From AM-1111 sp046302135 (GTDB lineage Bacteria > Bacteroidota > Bacteroidia > B-17B0 > Aurantibacillaceae), in the NCBI GenBank assembly GCA_046302135.1, contig JBKCIQ010000048.1, forward strand, positions 1 to 52,126: a DNA stretch of 52,126 nt, written 5' to 3'. Both the position numbers and the translations under genes were made by a program. A model generated the notes under the pieces. It was not told the origin of the DNA, searched no databases, and was given only the letters and a program-made list of their open reading frames with translations. Positions 1 to 6,998 of this stretch are shown here, piece after piece. Numbering within the stretch: the first letter of the stretch is position 1; every line of letters starts with the position of its first letter.

Positions 1-120
1 TTTGTAACGGAAAACATGGTTAAACAAATTGAAGAAAAAATAAACAACAGGCCAGTAAGAAAATTTAATTACTTAACACCTAACCAAGTACTACAGGAAA
101 AAATTGCACTTATAACTTGA
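1..120 (+). CDS. IS30-family transposase, C-terminal fragment
   Basis: Only the last 40 codons lie in the window. The reading frame is open from base 1 and ends with TGA at 118–120. The motif RPVRKFNYLTP followed by a hydrophobic end (EKIALIT) is the usual C-terminus of IS30-type transposases, after the third catalytic acidic residue of the DDE domain, which is not visible here. The rest of the gene lies outside the window. Confidence 0.8.
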   Translation, partial: FVTENMVKQIEEKINNRPVRKFNYLTPNQVLQEKIALIT

Positions 121-128
121 ACTTAGAT
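1..128 (+). mobile_element. IS30-family insertion sequence, 3' end (partial)
   Basis: This is the 3' end of an insertion sequence cut by the window boundary. Frame 1 reads through 40 codons to TGA at 118–120; the residues include INNRPVRKFNYLTPNQV, typical of the C-terminus of IS30-family DDE transposases. The element runs a few bases past the stop, to about 128, and the terminal repeat overlaps the end of the coding frame. Positions 1–128 are an exact inverted copy of 51986–52113, which fixes the inner boundary of the element. Transcription points into the window, toward the gene at 173. Family assignment rests on a short C-terminal fragment. Confidence 0.85.
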
Positions 129-172
129 TGTTTTAAATAAGTTTTTTAATAAATTAGCACTAAACAATTAAA

Positions 173-541
173 ATGAAAAAAGTACTTTTTATCTTTTCCT
201 TTCTCTTTATCTTTGGTTCAACTTTTTCTCAGCAAAGAGCATTTCCTACGGATGATGACGCCCGTGTTTACTTGCAAGACAGGTGGTTCTCCAACTCTTC
301 CATGGGCTTGAGGATTACATTTGGATATATATCCGTGTATAACACGTTCGGCTTGATTGTAAAGAATAAAAATGATGCAGAATTCTTTTACATCAATGTA
401 AAGTTTGATTCATACGGAAATTATGCTACCGTAAGTGGAATGAGTCCTGAAGATGGAAGAGATTTCGGATTCAATCTTTACAAAGAAAAACTGATTGTTG
501 GCGAAGGCCAAGATGGCGAAGCGGTTTTTTATCAGGAATAA
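173..541 (+). CDS. Small secreted protein of unknown function
   Basis: A 122-residue protein not recognised as a known family. Residues 1–19 form a clear Sec signal peptide (MKK, then a Phe/Leu/Ile-rich core ending TFSQQ), so it is predicted to be exported to the periplasm or surface. The mature part is rich in aromatic and charged residues and looks like a small beta-rich domain. It starts 45 bases after the end of the left IS copy, so any original upstream promoter may have been displaced and IS readthrough is possible. No partner gene is evident. The start is the only ATG before the signal peptide. Confidence 0.6.
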   Translation: MKKVLFIFSFLFIFGSTFSQQRAFPTDDDARVYLQDRWFSNSSMGLRITFGYISVYNTFGLIVKNKNDAEFFYINVKFDSYGNYATVSGMSPEDGRDFGFNLYKEKLIVGEGQDGEAVFYQE

Positions 542-690
542 AACAACAACCACTCCTGTATTAAGTAAAGCGTTTCTAAAACTCTCCTCTATTGTTTTAC
601 CTTGTTCAATTAGTAAACAATTCCCTGTTAACATTATTCCAACTTGATTAAATTTCTCTGCCAACTCTTGGTATAATTTTACTATCTAAG

Positions 691-1569
691 ATGTCAGAGA
701 AATCCGCTAAAATCAGCTTAAAGGCTTCGTCAATAACAGTCGTTATCAGTCTTTCATTGGTTTTGTTTATGCTTGGACTGGCCGGTTGGGCCATGATGAA
801 TTTCAGAAACCTCACCAACACTTTAAAGGAAGAATTCGGCTTTCAGGTGGTTATAAATGAAAAAGCAACACAAGCAAAAATTCAACTTTTACAGAAAGAG
901 CTGGAGGCCTCAAAATATGTAAAAGATGCAGAATTCAAATCAAAAGAAATTGCGGCAGAGGAAATGAAAAAACAATTGGGAGAAGATTTTATTGCTTTTC
1001 TTGGAGATAACCCACTTGAAAACACTTTCAACGTAAAGTTGAATTCTGCTTATGTTAATAATGATAGTTTGAAGTGGATTATTAATGACATTCAGTCAAT
1101 GGCGGGTGGTAAAACAGTTAAAGAAATAAACTACCACCAGCTTTTATTTGATGAAATGGATCGCAACAGTCGGGATATTGGTATAGTGTTATTGGTTCTT
1201 TCGGGTCTTTTGGCCATTGTTGCTGTTGGGCTTATTCACAATACAATCAGATTATCAATTTATTCAAAAAGATTTCTTCTAAAGACAATGTACCTGGTAG
1301 GTGCTACTCGTGGATTTATCCGTAAACCTTTTATAATTAAGGGAGTTAAGCAGGGGATAGTATCGGGAATTTTCGCCTGCATTTTAATGGCGGGCTTTAT
1401 TTATCTCGTAATTCGGCTTTTTCCGGTTATGTTGGAAAATCAGGACCCAAATCAATTGCTGATTCTTATGATTGGAATAATATTCATTGGTGTTTTAATA
1501 TCCTCATTAAGTGCCGCATTTGCTGTTAGCCGATACCTTCGGTTGAAGAATGCTGATATGTATTTATAG
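691..1569 (+). CDS. ftsX: Cell division ABC-transporter-like permease FtsX
   Basis: Integral membrane protein of 292 residues with the FtsX layout: a short cytoplasmic N-terminus, a first membrane helix (about residues 18–40), a large extracytoplasmic domain (about 40–160) and three further helices (about 165–187, 215–240, 252–278). The LVGATRGFIRKPFIIKG segment after helix 2 is characteristic of the family. FtsX pairs with the ATPase FtsE at the divisome and relays ATP hydrolysis to periplasmic cell-wall hydrolases. The ftsX–DUF3098–uppP–truB order is conserved in Bacteroidota. No ftsE is present in the window. ATG at 691 directly precedes the basic and polar N-terminus. Confidence 0.9.
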   Translation: MSEKSAKISLKASSITVVISLSLVLFMLGLAGWAMMNFRNLTNTLKEEFGFQVVINEKATQAKIQLLQKELEASKYVKDAEFKSKEIAAEEMKKQLGEDFIAFLGDNPLENTFNVKLNSAYVNNDSLKWIINDIQSMAGGKTVKEINYHQLLFDEMDRNSRDIGIVLLVLSGLLAIVAVGLIHNTIRLSIYSKRFLLKTMYLVGATRGFIRKPFIIKGVKQGIVSGIFACILMAGFIYLVIRLFPVMLENQDPNQLLILMIGIIFIGVLISSLSAAFAVSRYLRLKNADMYL

Positions 1570-1595
1570 AAAAGTACAAATTCGCGGGTATTTCT

Positions 1596-1603
1596 TATAT
1601 TTG
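1596..1603 (+). promoter_or_regulatory. TATATTTG, Bacteroidota -7 promoter element
   Basis: TATATTTG matches the Bacteroidota sigma-A -7 consensus TAnnTTTG and lies 13 bases before the DUF3098 start at 1617. It could give the DUF3098–uppP–truB genes a promoter separate from ftsX. The call rests on the motif and its position only. Confidence 0.5.
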
Positions 1604-1616
1604 CGTCAATATATTT

Positions 1617-1904
1617 ATGCAAAGGGAAAATAAAGACAACAAAATTCCAGGTTCGATCGTTGCAAAAGAAGGTAATGGGATATACTTCGATAAAATAAAT
1701 TACATTCTTTTGATTGCAGGTATAGTGCTGATTGCTACCGGGTATTTAATGATGATTGGAGGAGGAAGCGAAGATCCTAATAAATTCAATCCTGAAATTT
1801 TCAGTAAACAGAGAATTACTTACGCTCCGATTACAAGTATCATCGGTTTTGCTATCATAATTTTCGCGATTATGCGTCGCCCCAAACAGGAAGTTCAATC
1901 CTGA
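1617..1904 (+). CDS. DUF3098 family membrane protein
   Basis: A 95-residue protein with two membrane helices (about residues 27–47 and 70–87) separated by a short loop with GGGSEDPNKFNPEIFS and QRITYAP, the signature of the DUF3098 family. Its function is unknown. In Bacteroidota it lies almost always between ftsX and uppP, which suggests a link to envelope growth or division. It ends 6 bases before uppP and is probably cotranscribed with it. Confidence 0.85.
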   Translation: MQRENKDNKIPGSIVAKEGNGIYFDKINYILLIAGIVLIATGYLMMIGGGSEDPNKFNPEIFSKQRITYAPITSIIGFAIIIFAIMRRPKQEVQS

Positions 1905-1910
1905 TTTTTA

Positions 1911-2786
1911 ATGACAACTTTCCAAGCAATTATTCTCGCTATTATAGAAGGAGTAACTGAATTTTTACCAATTTCTTCAACCGGACATATGGTAATTGCT
2001 TCCTCATTAATGAAGTTGGATAGTACCCCATTTCTTAAGCTTTTTACCGTTGCTGTTCAATTTGGAGCAATTTTATCTGTGGTAGTTTTATATTTCAAAA
2101 AATTCTTTCGCACCTATCGTTTTTATTTGAAACTTTTTGTTGCGTTTATTCCTTCGGCAATCTTAGGTTTGTTGCTTTCTGATTATATCGATAAGGCACT
2201 TGAAAATGTGGTGGGAGTATCTATTGCACTAATAGTGGGCGGTGTATTTTTTTTATTCGTCGGAAAAATTTTCAAGAACTATAAAGTGTCAAATTCTGAT
2301 GATATTGGATATTTTACAGGTCTCAAGATTGGAATGATGCAGTGCCTTGCACTTTTTCCGGGGGTATCAAGAAGTGGTGCAACTATTATTGGAGGCCTTG
2401 CTCAAAAGTGCACTCCTCAGGCCGCCGCAGAGTTTTCTTTTTTTCTTGCAGTTCCTACCATGTTTGCGGCAACAGCAAAAAAATGCCTTGATTTCTATCA
2501 GGATTACGGATTACCAACAACTAATGAAATTTCACTTTTATTAATAGGAAATGCAGTAGCTTTTGTTGTTGCTATTATTGCGATTAAAGGTATGATTGCA
2601 TTTTTAAATAGTAAGGGCTTTCAAATTTTCGGTTGGTATAGGATAATTTTAGGGAGTATGCTTTTAGTTATCAATTTTTATTTTTTTGAATTAAAATTTG
2701 AAGAGCAGGAAAAGAAACCCTTGAAGGAAGGTGTTGCAAAAAGCACAGCCAACGAATTACCGAAGAGAAAAAATATTTCCATTTGA
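1911..2786 (+). CDS. uppP: Undecaprenyl-diphosphatase UppP (BacA family)
   Basis: Integral membrane enzyme that dephosphorylates undecaprenyl diphosphate to recycle the lipid carrier for peptidoglycan and other surface polymers. Both signature motifs are present: EGVTEFLPISSTGHM (residues 13–27) and FPGVSRSGATI (about 148–158), which hold the catalytic Glu, Ser, His and Arg residues. About eight hydrophobic segments are visible. The protein is 291 residues; the last 30 or so form a polar, lysine-rich tail that most homologues lack or keep shorter. Its TGA overlaps the truB ATG (TGATG), suggesting translational coupling. Confidence 0.93.
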   Translation: MTTFQAIILAIIEGVTEFLPISSTGHMVIASSLMKLDSTPFLKLFTVAVQFGAILSVVVLYFKKFFRTYRFYLKLFVAFIPSAILGLLLSDYIDKALENVVGVSIALIVGGVFFLFVGKIFKNYKVSNSDDIGYFTGLKIGMMQCLALFPGVSRSGATIIGGLAQKCTPQAAAEFSFFLAVPTMFAATAKKCLDFYQDYGLPTTNEISLLLIGNAVAFVVAIIAIKGMIAFLNSKGFQIFGWYRIILGSMLLVINFYFFELKFEEQEKKPLKEGVAKSTANELPKRKNISI

Positions 2787-3505
2787 TGAAATTTGATTTT
2801 TTTGGTGGAGAAGTAATTGCCGTTAATAAGCCGTTGTGTATTACTTCATTTCAGGCGGTAAGTAAAGTTAAGTGGGCCGCAAAAAAATATTTATCCAACC
2901 ATCCCGAATTAATAAAAGACAATAAAGCAAAATTAAAAGTTGGACACGCTGGAACATTAGATCCCCTGGCCTCTGGTGTACTCGTTATTTGCACAGGCAA
3001 AAAAACAAAAACAATAAGCGAAATTCAAAATAAAGAAAAAGAATATACCGGTACTTTTTATATTGGTGCAACAACACCTTGCTTTGACCGTGAAAAAGAA
3101 GTGGATTTCACCTATTCAACAGAACATATAGATGAATCTTTAATAAAAATGACTTCAAAAAAATTTATTGGTGAAATGATGCAGGAGCCACCTGTTTTTT
3201 CAGCCGTTAAGATTAAGGGTGAGCGGGCTTATGAATTGGCACGAAAAGGAATTGAGGTTCGGGTTGAAGAAAAAAAAATTACCATTAGGGATTTTGAAAT
3301 CACCAAAATTGAAATGCCAATGGTCAAATTTCGTGTAGTGTGCTCAAAAGGAACATATATTCGCTCTTTGGCCCGAGATTTCGGTAAAGCACTTAACAGC
3401 GGTGCTTATCTGTATGAGCTTTGCAGAACAAAGGTTGGAGATTTTACTCTTCAGAAATCATGGAATTTAGATGATTTGGTAAATTCTTTGGTTAAACAAG
3501 ATTAA
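2786..3505 (+). CDS. truB: tRNA pseudouridine-55 synthase TruB
   Basis: Makes pseudouridine 55 in the T-loop of tRNAs. The catalytic motif VGHAGTLDPLASGVL is present with the nucleophilic Asp at about residue 59. The later blocks EYTGTFYIGATT, QEPPVFSAVKIKGERAYELAR and CSKGTYIRSLARDFG also match the family. The length, 239 residues, is that of the short bacterial form without a long C-terminal PUA domain. I chose ATG at 2786, which overlaps the uppP stop (TGATG); a TTG three bases upstream is in frame but less likely. Confidence 0.93.
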   Translation: MKFDFFGGEVIAVNKPLCITSFQAVSKVKWAAKKYLSNHPELIKDNKAKLKVGHAGTLDPLASGVLVICTGKKTKTISEIQNKEKEYTGTFYIGATTPCFDREKEVDFTYSTEHIDESLIKMTSKKFIGEMMQEPPVFSAVKIKGERAYELARKGIEVRVEEKKITIRDFEITKIEMPMVKFRVVCSKGTYIRSLARDFGKALNSGAYLYELCRTKVGDFTLQKSWNLDDLVNSLVKQD

Positions 3506-3543
3506 TTTTTTCGATTTTACTTTACTTTCCCTTGTTCAAACCC

Positions 3544-3551
3544 TATATTTG
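3544..3551 (+). promoter_or_regulatory. TATATTTG promoter element upstream of queA
   Basis: TATATTTG fits the TAnnTTTG -7 consensus and sits 53 bases before the queA ATG. A short perfect hairpin (CCGAT–AATAA–ATCGG, 3556–3570) follows at the expected start of the transcript. No preQ1 riboswitch pattern was seen in this leader. Confidence 0.5.
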
Positions 3552-3604
3552 TGCCCCGATAATAAATCGGTATAAAATATTGGTAATCCCGTAAGATTAA
3601 AATC

Positions 3605-4654
3605 ATGAAACTATCACAATTCAAATTCAATCTACCAAAAGAATTATTGGCAGAACACCCTGCAAAAAACCGTGATGAGAGCCGTTTAATGGTTCTTCAC
3701 CGCAAAACCGGAAAAATTGAGCATAAATTATTCAAAGACATTATCAATTATTTCGATGATGGTGATGTAATGATTATGAATGATACCAAGGTATTTCCTG
3801 CTAGAATGTACGGCAACAAGGAAAAAACCGGTGCCAAGATTGAGGTATTTTTATTGCGTGAGCTAAATGCTGAAAGCCGTTTGTGGGATGTACTTGTTGA
3901 TCCTGCAAGAAAAATTCGTATCGGTAACAAATTATATTTTGGCGAAAATGATAATTTAGTTGCTGAGGTTATTGATAATACAACTTCACGTGGAAGAACT
4001 TTAAGATTCTTGTTCGACGGAACCTACGAAGAGTTTCGTCAGTGTTTGAAAGATATGGGAGAAACTCCGCTTCCTAAATACATTAAGAGGAAAGTGGAAG
4101 CAGAAGACGAACAGCGTTATCAGACTGTATTTGCGAGAAACGAAGGTGCAGTAGCCGCGCCAACTGCAGGCTTGCATTTTAGTCGCGAGCTAATGAAGCG
4201 TTTAGAAATTAAAGGAGTGAATTTTAGTTTTATTACACTTCATGTTGGGCTAGGTACTTTCCGTACCGTTGAGGTTGAAGACCTTACCAAGCATAAAATG
4301 GATTCCGAGGAGTTGGAAATTCCTGACTATACAACCAAGATCATTAACACTGCAATTGATAAAAAGAAACGAGTTTGTGCAGTTGGTACAACAAGTATGC
4401 GTGCCGTTGAAACTTCAGTTTCAACTACCGGTCATGTAAATCCATTCAAGGGATGGACTAACAAGTTTATTTTTCCTCCTTATGATTTCTCTGTTGCAAA
4501 TTGTATGATCACCAATTTTCATACTCCTGAATCTACCTTATTGATGATGGTAACAGCTTTTGGTGGTTACGATTTCGTAATAAAGGCATATAAGGAAGCC
4601 ATCAAGGAAAAATATCGTTTCTATTCTTATGGTGACGCGATGCTGATTCTTTAA
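3605..4654 (+). CDS. queA: S-adenosylmethionine:tRNA ribosyltransferase-isomerase QueA
   Basis: Transfers and isomerises the ribose of SAM onto the 7-aminomethyl-7-deazaguanine at tRNA position 34, giving epoxyqueuosine, the penultimate step of queuosine synthesis. The 349-residue protein is full length. Family blocks are LAEHPAKNRDESRLMVL near the N-terminus, NDTKVFPARMYGNKE, GETPLPKYIKR, QRYQTVFARNEGAVAAPTAG and the C-terminal TNFHTPESTLLMMVTAFGG. The gene has its own leader of about 100 bases after truB. Its stop overlaps the convergent purL stop by four bases (4651–4654). Confidence 0.95.
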   Translation: MKLSQFKFNLPKELLAEHPAKNRDESRLMVLHRKTGKIEHKLFKDIINYFDDGDVMIMNDTKVFPARMYGNKEKTGAKIEVFLLRELNAESRLWDVLVDPARKIRIGNKLYFGENDNLVAEVIDNTTSRGRTLRFLFDGTYEEFRQCLKDMGETPLPKYIKRKVEAEDEQRYQTVFARNEGAVAAPTAGLHFSRELMKRLEIKGVNFSFITLHVGLGTFRTVEVEDLTKHKMDSEELEIPDYTTKIINTAIDKKKRVCAVGTTSMRAVETSVSTTGHVNPFKGWTNKFIFPPYDFSVANCMITNFHTPESTLLMMVTAFGGYDFVIKAYKEAIKEKYRFYSYGDAMLIL

Positions 4655-6879
4655 TTCAGCTTGTTTTCTATTGAAGTGTCGTAAAGTTTTTTGTATTCGG
4701 AAACAGAACCGTAAACTTCTCCGTCTACCTTAATCTCTTTTCCTTTTACGAAACCAAGTTTACTGAATTTAACATTCATATCTTTTAGGATTCTAACCAG
4801 GTTAACTTCGTTTTCTTTCTTCACGCTTACAACAACACGGCTTTGATTTTCTCCGAATAGGTAAGCATCTTTGCGAATGTTTCTGTCTGTAGAAATATCA
4901 TAACCTAGATTGTTTTTAAAACCCGATTCTGTCAATGCAACAAATAATCCTCCGTCAGAACAATCATGTGCAGATTCCAAAATTTTTTCAGCAATCAATT
5001 TCTTTACAGATTCTTGAACCAAAAACTCTTCATTCAGATCAAAGTGAGGTGAAGGTGTGTTAGATACTTTATGATAAGAGTAAACATATTCAGATGAAGA
5101 AATATCATTTTTGCATTCACCAATAAGATAAATGCAATCGCCTTCTTTTTTGAAATCTAAAGTCATTTGTAAACTCTTGTCATTCATCAACCCTATCATT
5201 CCAATTGTTGGAGTAGGGAAGACAGGTCCTTCATATGAACTCTGATTGTAAAAGCTCACATTTCCACCTGTAACAGGAGTTTCGAATTTTTTGCAGGCGG
5301 CGCCCATACCTTTTATTGCTCCAACAAATTGCCAATATACTTCAGGATTGTAAGGATTACCGAAGTTAAGGCAATTGGTAACAGCACTTGGGACACCCCC
5401 ACTGCAAACAATATTTCTTGCCGCTTCACTTACTGCAATTGCACATCCCGCTTCAGGATCGGCATTGACATATCTAGAGTTACAATCAACTTTCATAACT
5501 AAAGCTTTATTGCTTCCTTTGATGTTTACCACTGAAGCATCTGAAACTTTATTCGTGCTCATGTTTACCGTTCCTACCATTGAGTCATATTGATTATAAA
5601 TCCATCTTTTACTTGCAATGTTAGGGTGGGAAATCAAGTGAGTCATTACGTCTTTATAATCTTTCGGCTCGTTCACCGAATTCATATCAAACTTTTTTGC
5701 TTCAGCAAAATATGCAGGTTCTTTATATTCTCTATGGTAAACAGGAGCACCTCCGCCCAAAACTAAATCATCCGCAGGAACATCAGCTACCAACTCCCCG
5801 TTCATATAATACTGCAAGCGTTTGGTGTCTGTAACTTCACCAATCAGAGAACAATTTAAATCCCATTTATCAAATACTTTTTTCACTTCATCCTCTTTGC
5901 CTTTCTCTACAACAATCAGCATTCTCTCTTGAGATTCGCTAAGCAGAATTTCCCATGGCAACATATTCGCCTGGCGAGTTGGAACTTTATCTAAATGAAT
6001 GATCATTCCGCTTTCGCCTTTAGCACTCATTTCTGAAGTTGAACATGTGATTCCCGCAGCACCCATGTCCTGCATGCCAATGACGGCTCCGGTTCTAATG
6101 ACCTCAAGAGATGCCTCTAGCAATAATTTTTCCTGAAATGGATCTCCAACTTGAACCGCCGGCAAATCTTTAGCGGAGTCTTCTGTTATGTCTGCACTTG
6201 CGAACGTTGCGCCGTGTATCCCGTCTTTTCCTGTTGCAGAACCCACAATAAAAACAGGATTTCCTTTTCCATAAGAAATTGCTTTTACTGTTTCATTTGT
6301 CTTCACAATTCCAACAGACATTGCATTTACAAGTGGATTTACATTGAAGCTATCGTCAAAAAAAACTTCTCCACCCACTGTTGGAATTCCAAATGCGTTA
6401 CCATAATCTCCGATTCCCTTGACAACTCCTTTTATTAGCCACTTAGTTTTGTTTGAATTTATGTCTCCGAACCTCAAAGAGTTCAGTTGAGCTATGGGTC
6501 TTGCTCCCATTGTAAAAATATCTCTGTTAATTCCTCCTACTCCAGTGGCAGCTCCTTGATAGGGTTCAAGAGCAGATGGGTGATTGTGAGATTCAATTTT
6601 GAAAGCGCAAGCTAAACCGTCACCAATATCAACCAGTCCTGCGTTCTCCTCACCCGCTTTTGCTAACATATGCGGACCTTCTTTAGGAAGTGTCTTCAAC
6701 CAAACAATCGAGTTTTTATAAGAGCAATGTTCACTCCACATCACAGAAAAAATAGAAAGTTCTACAAAGTTAGGAGTACGTCCAAGTATGTTTTTTATTT
6801 TTTCAAATTCCTCTTGCAGTAATCCCAATTTTTTTGCAGTATCTACAGTGGTAAGATTATCATTTTCGCTAACGCTCAT
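4651..6879 (-). CDS. purL: Phosphoribosylformylglycinamidine synthase subunit PurL
   Basis: Catalyses ATP-dependent conversion of FGAR to FGAM in purine synthesis, using ammonia supplied by a glutaminase subunit. At 742 residues this is the small PurL type, which works in a complex with PurS and PurQ; neither is in the window. Diagnostic stretches include MWSEHCSYKNS, KIESHNHPSALEPYQGAATG, GGINRDIFTMGARPIA, MQDMGAAGITCSTSEMSAKG and HDCSDGGLFVALTESG, covering the two AIRS-type ATP/substrate domains. The gene stands alone between convergent queA and the TPR/PD40 gene. ATG at 6879. Confidence 0.95.
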   Translation of the reverse strand: MSVSENDNLTTVDTAKKLGLLQEEFEKIKNILGRTPNFVELSIFSVMWSEHCSYKNSIVWLKTLPKEGPHMLAKAGEENAGLVDIGDGLACAFKIESHNHPSALEPYQGAATGVGGINRDIFTMGARPIAQLNSLRFGDINSNKTKWLIKGVVKGIGDYGNAFGIPTVGGEVFFDDSFNVNPLVNAMSVGIVKTNETVKAISYGKGNPVFIVGSATGKDGIHGATFASADITEDSAKDLPAVQVGDPFQEKLLLEASLEVIRTGAVIGMQDMGAAGITCSTSEMSAKGESGMIIHLDKVPTRQANMLPWEILLSESQERMLIVVEKGKEDEVKKVFDKWDLNCSLIGEVTDTKRLQYYMNGELVADVPADDLVLGGGAPVYHREYKEPAYFAEAKKFDMNSVNEPKDYKDVMTHLISHPNIASKRWIYNQYDSMVGTVNMSTNKVSDASVVNIKGSNKALVMKVDCNSRYVNADPEAGCAIAVSEAARNIVCSGGVPSAVTNCLNFGNPYNPEVYWQFVGAIKGMGAACKKFETPVTGGNVSFYNQSSYEGPVFPTPTIGMIGLMNDKSLQMTLDFKKEGDCIYLIGECKNDISSSEYVYSYHKVSNTPSPHFDLNEEFLVQESVKKLIAEKILESAHDCSDGGLFVALTESGFKNNLGYDISTDRNIRKDAYLFGENQSRVVVSVKKENEVNLVRILKDMNVKFSKLGFVKGKEIKVDGEVYGSVSEYKKLYDTSIENKLN

Positions 6880-6998
6880 ATTTATTTTTTTGAGAGTGTA
6901 AAATTACAAAAATGAGCCAACCAGGGATTAGAATGTTGAAAAGTACGAAGTAATTTGCGAGCTATAATTTTTATTAAAATAAACTGAAATAAATAGAC

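Noticed and set aside
410..690. Minus-strand open frame crossing the gene at 173 and the ftsX upstream region (VKLYQELAEKFNQVGIML)
   Set aside because: The part in 542–690 looks protein-like, but the frame has no good ATG start and its second half is antisense to the secreted-protein gene. I could not match it to a family, so it is treated as chance.
3552..3604. Possible preQ1 riboswitch in the queA leader
   Set aside because: Only a 5-bp hairpin (CCGAT/ATCGG) is present. The pseudoknot pattern of preQ1 riboswitches was not found, and the leader is short.
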